Positions 1-6,075 of a stretch of 7,824 nucleotides of DNA are shown here, piece after piece. The stretch is taken from the NCBI GenBank assembly GCA_963991145.1, contig CAXDOZ010000114.1, forward strand, positions 1 to 7,824. The letters are read 5' to 3'. Every line of letters starts with the position of its first letter. Position 1 is the stretch's first letter. Made by a program: the position numbers and the translations under genes. This DNA is from CAXDOZ01 sp963991145. Lineage in GTDB: Bacteria; Bacteroidota; Bacteroidia; Chitinophagales; JABDMM01. The notes beneath the pieces were generated by a model, which saw nothing but the letters and a program-made list of their open reading frames with translations, made no database searches and was not told the DNA's origin.

Positions 1-117
1 ATGGCCTATCAGTCTCCGGAATTCTACAGAAAGCATGACTACAAAGAGATTTGTGAGATTCCGGATTGGGACTCTCTTGGGCAATCGAAGTTTTTATTTT
101 CTAAGGAATTGAAATAG
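1..117 (+). CDS. GNAT-like N-acetyltransferase, C-terminal fragment (5' end outside window)
   Basis: The reading frame is open from the first base to the TAG at 115-117 and gives 38 residues. The stretch SPEFYRKHDYKEI near its start matches the last conserved element of GNAT acetyltransferases, where an (A/S)xxFYxKxGF/Y pattern contributes to acetyl-CoA binding. It is followed by a final strand ending in FLFSKELK, as in family members that end soon after this motif. The ATG at position 1 is probably an internal methionine, because a 38-residue protein would hold only the last helix and strands of the fold. The substrate cannot be inferred. The gene converges on the T9SS-sorted protein with only 4 nt between stop codons. 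An unrelated short protein beginning at this ATG cannot be excluded. Confidence 0.6.
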   Translation: MAYQSPEFYRKHDYKEICEIPDWDSLGQSKFLFSKELK

Positions 118-121
118 AAAG

Positions 122-1012
122 CTATTTAAGTTCAACCTTTCTGATTTCCCTTCCAGTTTCAGATCTAAGCTCTATCAAATAGAAACCTATCGGCTGATCG
201 CTTAGATCAATTTCATAGTTAAGTTCTCCTGTGGTCCCTTGAATATTTTGTTCGAAAACTTGCTGACCTAATAAGTTGGTCACTCTCAACTCCAGATCCT
301 TAGGTGTGTCCATTTTAAACTGGACAGTAAAGAACCCACTACTTGGGTTCGGAGACACATTCAATTCACTGATTGAATGAATATTCTGTATCGATACAAC
401 ATTCGCAGTTCTGCAGGTTGTTAAAGATGACCATAAGCTTGTATCGCCAGCCACGCAAACGGTTTTTATATAGTTGCGATAAGATGTATTTGGAGATAAT
501 CCGGTAATAACAATTGTATTATTTGTAGTAGGAATAGTATCAATTTCATCAAATACTATTGCATATCGAGCGAGAAACGAACTTGCTCCTCTTACAGTAT
601 CCCAGGTCAATGTATAAGAGGTGTCAGTCTCATTTGAACATCGAACCCTTTCTGCAAATCTGCAATTTGGTCTGGTTCTGCAGGATTGAATAACTGACCA
701 ATCACTGGAATCTCCTACGCAAACAGAATAAACCTGCCACTGATATTCTGTATTAGCAGTTAAACCCGATTGACTGGTAATCGTATCATTAACAGCTACC
801 TGATTCCAACTTCCGCCGCTGCCTGCTCTATATCTTAGAACATAAGAAAGTGCTCCTGAGGCAGAATTCCATTTAAATCCCAATTGGGTATCAAGAACTT
901 CAGCACAACTCAAATTGCTAGGGGTATCGCAAATTTGAGTTTTTCCTTCAATACTGATCAGAAGACCAAAGAGAATAATAAAGATGGATTTAAAAAGTAG
1001 TGGTGATTTCAT
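122..1012 (-). CDS. Secreted tandem fibronectin type III protein with T9SS type A sorting domain
   Basis: This 296-residue protein is predicted to cross the inner membrane by Sec and the outer membrane by the type IX secretion system, ending at the cell surface or in the medium. Residues 1-26 form a signal peptide (Lys near the start, hydrophobic IFIILFGLLIS, likely cut near KTQ). Two FN3-like domains follow, about 28-112 and 117-202. Each has a Trp-containing strand (FKWNSASGA; LTWDTVRGA), an LxxNTxY turn, and a closing VCV-x-D-x-S-x-WS...CRT segment, so they look like a duplicated module with paired cysteines. From about 218 the NVSPNPSSGFF start, the LxVTNLLGQ middle and the positively charged end (IRKVELK) are typical of the T9SS type A C-terminal domain. 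No catalytic domain lies between signal and sorting domain, so an adhesive or structural role is inferred. It follows the SPFH-RHH pair on the same strand after 87 nt. Confidence 0.9.
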   Translation of the reverse strand: MKSPLLFKSIFIILFGLLISIEGKTQICDTPSNLSCAEVLDTQLGFKWNSASGALSYVLRYRAGSGGSWNQVAVNDTITSQSGLTANTEYQWQVYSVCVGDSSDWSVIQSCRTRPNCRFAERVRCSNETDTSYTLTWDTVRGASSFLARYAIVFDEIDTIPTTNNTIVITGLSPNTSYRNYIKTVCVAGDTSLWSSLTTCRTANVVSIQNIHSISELNVSPNPSSGFFTVQFKMDTPKDLELRVTNLLGQQVFEQNIQGTTGELNYEIDLSDQPIGFYLIELRSETGREIRKVELK

Positions 1013-1099
1013 ATAAGCTAAAGTTAGAATTTAATGCCTAAGAAATCAGAGAATTAAATCACACCATCCTAATACCACAATATCCCACTAAACCAAGAT

Positions 1100-1279
1100 C
1101 TATTTCTCTTTATCATCCCCCGAACTCTTCTTCGGATATCTCTTCGCTTCTTTCAGGCTTTTTGAGATCATCCACTCGAGCTGACCATTCACACTTCTGA
1201 ACTCATCATCAGCCCACTTTTCAATTGCTTTGAAAACCTCTGGGTCGATCCTTAAAACGAATGACTTTTTATTAGGCAC
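1100..1279 (-). CDS. Arc-like ribbon-helix-helix DNA-binding protein, GTG start
   Basis: This 59-residue protein starts at GTG (1277-1279) and ends at TAG (1100-1102). Residues 6-13 (SFVLRIDP) fit the antiparallel beta-strand that inserts into the major groove in Arc/MetJ repressors. Residues 14-28 (EVFKAIEKWADDEF) and 30-46 (VNGQLEWMISKSLKEAKR) fit helices A and B, and the tail is charged (KKSSGDDKEK). I recall this type, annotated as Arc family DNA-binding domain protein, next to SPFH genes in Bacteroidota. Its start lies one codon after the SPFH stop and in the same frame (TAG CAA GTG), with no Shine-Dalgarno, which suggests translational coupling. Dimerisation and operator binding are inferred from the fold. 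No ATG is available in frame, which makes the gene easy to miss. A tandem palindrome before the SPFH gene is a candidate target. Confidence 0.85.
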   Translation of the reverse strand: MPNKKSFVLRIDPEVFKAIEKWADDEFRSVNGQLEWMISKSLKEAKRYPKKSSGDDKEK

Positions 1280-1282
1280 TTG

Positions 1283-2137
1283 CTAGGCGTTTAGGGTGCC
1301 GGCGTTGACAACCGGAACAGCTTCCTTATCTCCACAAAGTACAACCATTAGATTGCTCACCATAGAGGCTTTCTTCTCATCATCGAAATCGATGATCTTA
1401 TCTTCAGATAACTGATGCAAAGCATCCTCAACCATTCCAACTGCGCCTTCTACGATCTTTTTTCGCGCAGCTACAATGGCAACCGCTTGCTGTCGCTTCA
1501 ACATTGCATTTGCAATCTCTGGCGCATAAGCCAGATATCCAATTCGAGCTTCCATTACCTGTATTCCGGCAATTGCCAGGCGCTCTGTGATCTCATTTTC
1601 CAGAGCATCATTTACCTCATCCATTCCAGACCTCAAGGTGATAGTGGCTTTTTCATTATCAAAATTATCATAGGGATAGGATCCGGCTAATTTCCTAACA
1701 GCAGCATCGGTTTGAACGCGTACAAATTCCTCGTACTTATCGACTTCAAAAGCAGCCTTGAAGGTATCGTCTACCTTCCAAACCAGGATCACATTGATCA
1801 GGATCGGGTTACCGATCTTATCATTCACCTTTACTCTTTCACTATCGAAGTTTCTGGCTCTTAAGGAGATGCTTTGCTTGCTCAGGAATGGATTAGCCCA
1901 AAAGAATCCATTGTCTCGCACGGTTCCTTTATATGCACCAAAAAGCACCAGGACTTTCGAGCCATTTGGATTTACGATGAAGAAACCAATGGACAAAAAC
2001 AAGATCAGGCCGATAAGGCCTAAGTAGGCTGGTTGGTCAAACATCACTGTTGCGGCAACCATCCCTGCAAGAATTGCTAAGACGATCATTAACATTACAT
2101 ATCCATTCAAAGACTTTACTGTTTTTTCGTTTTTCAT
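1283..2137 (-). CDS. SPFH/band-7 domain membrane protein (stomatin/prohibitin superfamily)
   Basis: This 284-residue protein has two hydrophobic segments at about 13-32 and 38-56, then an SPFH domain at about 58-220. The latter begins with NPNGSKVLVLFGAYKGTVRDNGFFWANPF, a typical opening in which a beta-strand is followed by a G-x-x-x-x-N-G-F/W turn. The 205-266 region (PEIANAMLKRQQAVAIVAARKKIVEGAV...) is the usual Ala/Glu/Lys-rich helix that drives oligomerisation. It ends with VVLCGDKEAVPVVNAGTL, close to the C-terminus I recall for Bacteroidota members (VVLxSDxxxxPVVNTGTLY). SPFH proteins form membrane-attached oligomers that organise membrane microdomains or protect membrane proteins; the partner here is unknown. 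Upstream ATGs overlapping the TGATATCA repeats are out of frame or soon meet a stop, so the ATG at 2135-2137 is the best start. The gene heads an operon with the Arc-like gene. Confidence 0.93.
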   Translation of the reverse strand: MKNEKTVKSLNGYVMLMIVLAILAGMVAATVMFDQPAYLGLIGLILFLSIGFFIVNPNGSKVLVLFGAYKGTVRDNGFFWANPFLSKQSISLRARNFDSERVKVNDKIGNPILINVILVWKVDDTFKAAFEVDKYEEFVRVQTDAAVRKLAGSYPYDNFDNEKATITLRSGMDEVNDALENEITERLAIAGIQVMEARIGYLAYAPEIANAMLKRQQAVAIVAARKKIVEGAVGMVEDALHQLSEDKIIDFDDEKKASMVSNLMVVLCGDKEAVPVVNAGTLNA

Positions 2138-2138
2138 C

Positions 2139-2157
2139 TGATATCATTTTGATATCA
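2139..2157 (-). promoter_or_regulatory. Tandem TGATATCA palindromes, candidate operator for the SPFH-RHH operon
   Basis: Two identical perfect 8-bp palindromes TGATATCA lie at 2139-2146 and 2150-2157, an 11-bp period or about one helical turn. The nearer one ends 1 nt before the SPFH start codon. On the minus strand the AT-rich TATTATAAT lies at 2165-2157, overlapping the outer palindrome, so a bound protein would cover the likely transcription start. RHH repressors such as MetJ and Arc bind side by side on tandem short sites on one face of the helix, and an RHH protein is encoded in this operon. The repeat is seen; autoregulation is inferred. I noticed no other TGATATCA in the window. Confidence 0.5.
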
Positions 2158-2224
2158 TTATAATAGCATAAAAAGTTCAATTCTCCAAATCTCATCGACC
2201 AAACGGTCTCCGAACAGGATATAG

Positions 2225-2269
2225 TTGGTTTTCAATTATTACCTTGATAAACAATCTATTGAAAACCAA
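2225..2269. repeat. Perfect 12-bp inverted repeat with 21-bp centre
   Basis: The left arm TTGGTTTTCAAT (2225-2236) is the exact reverse complement of the right arm ATTGAAAACCAA (2258-2269). The pairing does not extend further inward or outward. The element ends 11 nt before the start of the YdhR-like gene and sits about 90 nt upstream of the divergent SPFH gene. It cannot be a terminator of a neighbouring gene, since both neighbours point away from it. It could be an operator for a dimeric regulator or a hairpin in the leader of the plus-strand gene. Confidence 0.7.
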
Positions 2270-2280
2270 AATCCTAAGCC

Positions 2281-2574
2281 ATGATCCTACAATTCATCAA
2301 ACTGAAATCTGATCTGCCAGAGGTAGAATTATTAAGCCGTGCTAGAGAAAGGCAAGGCATGTTTCAAGCTATAGACGGTCTACTTCAGAAGTACTATGTA
2401 AAGATTGGACCCGGTGAATACGGAGGCCTTTATATCTGGGATTCAATCCAATCTCTTCAGGCTTTCAAAGAATCAGATCTGGCAAAAAGCATCCCGGGTG
2501 CATATGAAGTCAAAGAAGCCCCCCAGGTAGAGATCATGGAGATACTCTTTAAGCTGAGAGATCAGGTGGGTTAA
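2281..2574 (+). CDS. YdhR/antibiotic-biosynthesis-monooxygenase-like dimeric alpha/beta-barrel protein
   Basis: This 97-residue cytosolic protein fits the ferredoxin-like dimeric alpha/beta-barrel fold. It has a first strand (ILQFIKLKS, 2-10), a helix (about 12-28), a second strand (KYYVKIGPGEYGG, 37-49), a third strand with the hallmark GGLYIWDS (48-55), a second helix (SLQAFKESDLAKSIPGAYEV, 58-77) and a last strand (QVEIMEILFKL, 82-92). GG(I/V/L)Y(L/I)(F/W)-(D/E)S followed by AL-AFxxS and a late V-E-V/I motif is typical of YdhR-like proteins. Members are often called putative monooxygenases, but most have no demonstrated substrate, so an enzymatic role is not claimed. The gene is divergent from the SPFH operon, and its start codon lies 11 nt after a perfect inverted repeat. 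No Shine-Dalgarno is visible. Confidence 0.75.
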   Translation: MILQFIKLKSDLPEVELLSRARERQGMFQAIDGLLQKYYVKIGPGEYGGLYIWDSIQSLQAFKESDLAKSIPGAYEVKEAPQVEIMEILFKLRDQVG

Positions 2575-2633
2575 AGAAAGATTGCATTCTCACCTAAGCT
2601 CTTCAATGACTATAACCTTGGCACAGGAGTGAT

Positions 2634-2681
2634 TCCCCTATTCCCCCATTATCCTATTATCCTATTATCCTATTATCCTAT
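2634..2681 (+). repeat. 8-bp tandem repeat array (core CCTAT) before the glycosyltransferase gene
   Basis: Six consecutive 8-bp units can be read: TCCCCTAT, TCCCCCAT, then four identical TATCCTAT copies (2650-2681). The array is followed by TTTAACCCCTAG and the ATG at 2694. The identical copies sit on the start-proximal side and the degenerate ones on the far side. Copy-number change would alter the leader by 8 bp. A second array with the same core and the same YTTAAC trailer precedes the symporter gene. Confidence 0.8.
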
Positions 2682-2693
2682 TTTAACCCCTAG

Positions 2694-4391
2694 ATGCAAT
2701 CTTCAGCTAAGCTAAAATCCTCTCTCACAATCTATCTTATTGGATGGACGCTCATCAACCTCCTCCAATCCTACTTCCTAAATGTTACAGGTGATGAAGC
2801 TTATTACTGGATCTGGTCAAAAGCGCCTGCCTGGGGATATCTGGACCATCCACCAATGGTGGCCTGGCTAATTAAGCCCGGATATGCGATCTTCAATAAT
2901 GAATTGGGTGTCAGGCTGCTTTTCACTCTACTGGGAACTGCCAGTCTATATCTCCTTTACCGGATCACCAATCCTAAAAGCTTCAAGATCTTCTTTTGGA
3001 TCAGTATTTCATGTGTACCAATTCATCTGGCAGGCTTTCTTGCGCTACCGGATGTCCCACTGATATTCTTTTCAATTTGCTTCCTCTTTGTATTGAAAGA
3101 ATACTTTGATACAGATTCAATTTCCAAAGGAATTATACTGGGTCTACTTGCGGCTTGTATTTTATACTCAAAGTACCATGGAATCCTTCTGCTATTCGCA
3201 GTTGTTTTGGCTGCGCCGATGGTGTTTAGAAGAGGAAGTTTCTGGTTAGCAGTGCTTATTGGAGCTGCAGCCATGATTCCTCATATCATATGGCAAATGA
3301 ACCATGACTGGGCTTCTATTCAATTTCATTTAAATGAGAGAAGCTGGTGGCAGGAGCCTTATCAATTCACAAACACGCTCAAATACTTATGGATCCAACC
3401 ATTGGTATTAGGTCCATTGATTGGCTTCTTTCTCTATTATTCCTTGTTTAGATCAAAATCAGGAACCTTTTTTGATCGAGTTCTAAAATCGATTGTATTA
3501 GTGGTTTATCTCTTCTTTTTCCTTGCCACATTTAGAGGAGGACCGGTTCATTCTCACTGGACAGCCATGGCGATTCCACCCCTGCTAATTCTGGGGATCC
3601 AATACTTCGATAATATCCGGCCGCAGGCCGAGAATTGGATAAAATGGACTGGCTTAGTAAGCCTAATATCGATTCTGACAGCTCGCTCCCTGCTTATATA
3701 TGACTACCTACCAGATAGCTTTGAAAGAGACCCCAATCACGGCTGGGAGCAATGGGCTCAGGAAATAAAAACGGAAGCAGCTGGCCGACAGCTTATCTTC
3801 CTCAATGACTTTACTCATGCCGCTAAATATGAGTTCTACACTGGTGAAAGATCCTGGTGCATTGGAACGATATACGATCGCAGGTCGCAGTATGATCTCT
3901 TGGAGAATGGTAAAGATTTTCTTGGAGAGGAATCTCTGGTCTTAAGCACTTCAGCTGCGGGATTAAAAGAACCGCTTAAGGAATTCAGTGTCCCTGGCTT
4001 CGCCGATTATTTCATTTTAGATGAGGATGAAATTGTGTTCTATCCTCTCATTAGAATTGAATCGCTCAAAAGCTCATATGAAGTGGCCGACTCACTTGAA
4101 ATTAAAATAAAAGTCTTGAATGAAATTTACAGTTCATCAGATCTCAATAAGAATAGTTCTGCCATACCAAAACTAGGCTATCAGATCTTCCAGCAGGGAG
4201 CTACAGTTATAGAAATTAGGACTGAACTTAAGATCGAGGACATTCAAAACAGCGATGCCCCTCTAAATCTACCAATCCTGCTTCCACCTAAACCCGGGAA
4301 ATATAAGGTGAAGCTTTGTGTATATACTGATCAAACACCTCCTACTCAAAATAGTAGAGTGATTGACATTGAAGTATTAGAAGAGGAATAA
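2694..4391 (+). CDS. GT39/ArnT-like integral membrane glycosyltransferase
   Basis: This 565-residue polytopic membrane protein is of the PMT/ArnT/GT39 type, which transfers a sugar from a polyprenyl-phosphate donor to a lipid, glycan or protein on the outer face of the inner membrane. After the first membrane helix (about 11-30) comes the catalytic-loop signature GDEAYYW, with D34-E35, then YLDHPPMVAW (50-59), both standard for this superfamily. Many hydrophobic helices run to about residue 355, with an HSHW motif at 286-289 near a late helix, as often seen in GT39 members. Residues 355-565 form a mainly soluble domain; part (LIFLNDFTHAAKYEFYTGE) resembles the periplasmic domain that follows the helices in related proteins. 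The acceptor is unknown and no other envelope-glycan gene is adjacent. An 8-bp repeat array ends 12 nt before the ATG, and no Shine-Dalgarno is visible. Confidence 0.88.
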   Translation: MQSSAKLKSSLTIYLIGWTLINLLQSYFLNVTGDEAYYWIWSKAPAWGYLDHPPMVAWLIKPGYAIFNNELGVRLLFTLLGTASLYLLYRITNPKSFKIFFWISISCVPIHLAGFLALPDVPLIFFSICFLFVLKEYFDTDSISKGIILGLLAACILYSKYHGILLLFAVVLAAPMVFRRGSFWLAVLIGAAAMIPHIIWQMNHDWASIQFHLNERSWWQEPYQFTNTLKYLWIQPLVLGPLIGFFLYYSLFRSKSGTFFDRVLKSIVLVVYLFFFLATFRGGPVHSHWTAMAIPPLLILGIQYFDNIRPQAENWIKWTGLVSLISILTARSLLIYDYLPDSFERDPNHGWEQWAQEIKTEAAGRQLIFLNDFTHAAKYEFYTGERSWCIGTIYDRRSQYDLLENGKDFLGEESLVLSTSAAGLKEPLKEFSVPGFADYFILDEDEIVFYPLIRIESLKSSYEVADSLEIKIKVLNEIYSSSDLNKNSSAIPKLGYQIFQQGATVIEIRTELKIEDIQNSDAPLNLPILLPPKPGKYKVKLCVYTDQTPPTQNSRVIDIEVLEEE

Positions 4392-4402
4392 ATGAACAGA
4401 TT

Positions 4403-4495
4403 ATGACCACTTTCAAAATCATTTCTTATGGCAGCCCGGATTGGGAAATGGGAGCTGAAGTTGTGTTTAATGATCTAACTGACTTCCGATTTTAG
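4403..4495 (+). pseudogene. 30-codon ORF resembling a GNAT N-terminus; possible gene relic
   Basis: An ATG-initiated frame of 30 codons ends in TAG. Its first half, MTTFKIISYGSPDWEMG, resembles the start of GNAT acetyltransferases of the type xFKIIxYGSPEYxxxxxLRxxVLRxPLG. The second half (AEVVFNDLTDFRF) does not keep the LR-VLR pattern. It begins 11 nt after the glycosyltransferase stop and is in the same frame as the symporter, separated by its TAG. It may be the 5' remnant of a deleted gene, a real microprotein, or chance. The resemblance is from memory and short. Confidence 0.3.
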
Positions 4496-4505
4496 CATTT
4501 GGGTT

Positions 4506-4537
4506 TTACCCATCCGCCTATTTGCCTATTTGCCTAT
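4506..4537 (+). repeat. Second 8-bp repeat array (core CCTAT) before the symporter gene
   Basis: Four 8-bp units can be read: TTACCCAT, CCGCCTAT, TTGCCTAT, TTGCCTAT, followed by CTTAACGGA and the GTG at 4547. The arrangement matches the array before the glycosyltransferase: a CCCAT unit on the far side, identical CCTAT units near the start, and YTTAAC directly after. The first three bases of each unit differ between the loci, so this is not a simple duplication of one array. Confidence 0.7.
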
Positions 4538-4546
4538 CTTAACGGA

Positions 4547-6040
4547 GTGTTCTACTCATACCTCATCCTCGCCCTCTATCTGGGCATACTTTTCATTATT
4601 GGATTAATCGCCTCGAAGAGAATCAAAAATATCTCGGACTATTACGTTGGAGGTAAGAAACTCAATTATTGGGTTGTAGCCTTTTCTTCCCGGGCAACCG
4701 GAGAAAGTGCCTGGCTTTTACTTGGTTTGACCGGAATGGGAGCAATGAGTGGGGTGAGCGTTTATTGGGTTGTTGTGGGCGAAGTGCTCGGGGTTGGATT
4801 AGCCTGGTTCTTTATGGCGAAACCCTTTAAGCAGAAGACAGATCAATACAATAGCATCACCATTCCCGATTACCTCGAATCCCATTTTAAATCCACCACT
4901 CATAACCTACGAAAGGTAGCTGCCATAGCGCTTTCCGTATTTGTCGTGATCTACGTTTCCTCCCAGATCGATGCTACTGGCTCCGCCTTTGAATCCTTCC
5001 TGGAAGTAAACTATTTCGTAGGTGCACTCATCGGTTTTCTGATCGTTCTGGCTTACATTTTTTTGGGCGGATTCGTAGCCGTAGCATGGTCCGATGTTTT
5101 CCAGGGAAGCTTAATGTTCATTGGTTTAGTCGCCATTCCTATTGTCGCCATTTTCACGATCGGGAACTTCTCAGAGATCTTTCAGGGGATCAAAGCGATC
5201 GATCCTACTATGCTAAATGTTTGGGGCACCTCTTCTGATCCCTGGATGAATGCTGCGACTCTCGGAGGCTTCGCTTTTATTGGATTGGGATTCCTTGGAT
5301 CACCACAGGTTTTTGTGCGATTCATGTCTATTAAAAGCGAAGATGAAATTGATAAAGGACGCTGGGTGGCAGTGATCTTTACACTGCTTACTGATGCAGC
5401 AGCAGTTACCATAGGAATTATCGGTCGATATGTATTTACTAGCTCCGGTGTAGATGCAGAGGCGATCATGGGAAATGCCGGACAATCAGTTCTTCCAATG
5501 CTTGTAGATCACATGTTCCCTGCAGCTCTTGTTGGACTTTATGTAGCGATTGTTCTATCGGCCATCATGTCTACTGTTGATTCATTGCTCGTGGTAGGCA
5601 GCTCTGCACTTAGCCGGGATCTCTATCAGAAAGTTTACAATCCGGAAGTCGACCAAAAAACAATCACCCGCTACAGTAGAAATATCACCATAGTGATGGC
5701 AATCCTTGCTTTGGCACTCGCTTTAACCATTGCAGTCATCGTTCCGGAAAGAACCATCTTTTGGTTTGCCATTTTTGGCTGGTCGGGGATTGCCGCTACT
5801 TTTTGTCCGGTGATCATCTTAAGCTTATTCTGGAAAGGCTACACTGAACGAGGAGCAATCGTTTCCATGATCACAGGATTCCTGAGCGTTCCATTTTTCA
5901 AATTCGTAGTGGCAGAAATTCCCGGCATTGGAGCATACTTCCAGGAGCTCGACGTAATGGCTCCGGCATTCCTGGTCGCAATCGTTTGCGGAGTAATTGC
6001 AAGCAAATTTCAGGCAGAAACAAAAACTTTGGATAAATAA
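4547..6040 (+). CDS. Sodium:solute symporter (SSS/SLC5 family, PutP-like)
   Basis: This polytopic inner-membrane transporter has 497 residues from the GTG at 4547, close to the 502 of E. coli PutP. It should couple Na+ entry to uptake of a small solute, and PutP-like architecture makes an amino acid plausible but unproven. Visible family marks are the first helix ending GLIASKRIKNISDYYVGGKKL, the second-helix segment ATGESAWLLLG (50-60), SITIPDYLESHF, and IVLSAIMSTVDSLLVVGSSALSRDLY around S342-T343, the pair matching the PutP Na+-site Ser340-Thr341. PutP has ASDMSGW at the second-helix position; here it is ATGESAW, so Asp55 appears to be Gly with Glu next to it. A TTG at 4499 is in frame but would translate the 8-bp array and add residues before the first helix, so GTG is preferred. 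An OsmC-family gene follows after 35 nt. Confidence 0.88.
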   Translation: MFYSYLILALYLGILFIIGLIASKRIKNISDYYVGGKKLNYWVVAFSSRATGESAWLLLGLTGMGAMSGVSVYWVVVGEVLGVGLAWFFMAKPFKQKTDQYNSITIPDYLESHFKSTTHNLRKVAAIALSVFVVIYVSSQIDATGSAFESFLEVNYFVGALIGFLIVLAYIFLGGFVAVAWSDVFQGSLMFIGLVAIPIVAIFTIGNFSEIFQGIKAIDPTMLNVWGTSSDPWMNAATLGGFAFIGLGFLGSPQVFVRFMSIKSEDEIDKGRWVAVIFTLLTDAAAVTIGIIGRYVFTSSGVDAEAIMGNAGQSVLPMLVDHMFPAALVGLYVAIVLSAIMSTVDSLLVVGSSALSRDLYQKVYNPEVDQKTITRYSRNITIVMAILALALALTIAVIVPERTIFWFAIFGWSGIAATFCPVIILSLFWKGYTERGAIVSMITGFLSVPFFKFVVAEIPGIGAYFQELDVMAPAFLVAIVCGVIASKFQAETKTLDK

Positions 6041-6056
6041 GGCAAAACGTAATTTG
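6028..6056 (+). promoter_or_regulatory. Possible Bacteroidota-type promoter before the OsmC-like gene
   Basis: TTTG at 6028-6031 and TAATTTG at 6050-6056 are separated by 18 nt. The Bacteroidota consensus is TTTG, about 19 nt, TAnnTTTG, so the downstream box is one base short and spacing slightly tight. The upstream box lies inside the last codons of the symporter. The implied leader would be about a dozen nucleotides. This is a motif match only. Confidence 0.3.
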
Positions 6057-6075
6057 AAAGCCTCAAAGCATTCAT

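Noticed and set aside
118..121. 4-nt gaps between convergent stop codons here and at 7249-7252 as a special arrangement
   Set aside because: Short convergent gaps are common in compact genomes; no bidirectional terminator could be seen in either, so nothing more is claimed.
1063..1099. C-rich stretch with loose 8-bp periodicity (ATCCTAAT, ACCACAAT, ATCCCACT)
   Set aside because: The units are too degenerate and in the wrong orientation relative to the downstream minus-strand gene to be counted as a third octamer array.
1415..2027. Open frames on the plus strand across the SPFH gene (1415-1690 and 1758-2027)
   Set aside because: They lie opposite a strongly supported SPFH coding region and their translations show no family features.
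2197..2208. Small palindrome GACC-aaac-GGTC
   Set aside because: The 4-bp arms are easily explained by chance, and there is no repeat or fixed position relative to a promoter.
2567..2612. Possible terminator hairpin after the YdhR-like gene
   Set aside because: Only a 4-bp GGTG/CACC stem is visible and no T-run follows.
3023..3274. Minus-strand open frame inside the glycosyltransferase gene
   Set aside because: It is antisense to membrane helices of a clear GT39-like protein and shows no recognisable domain.
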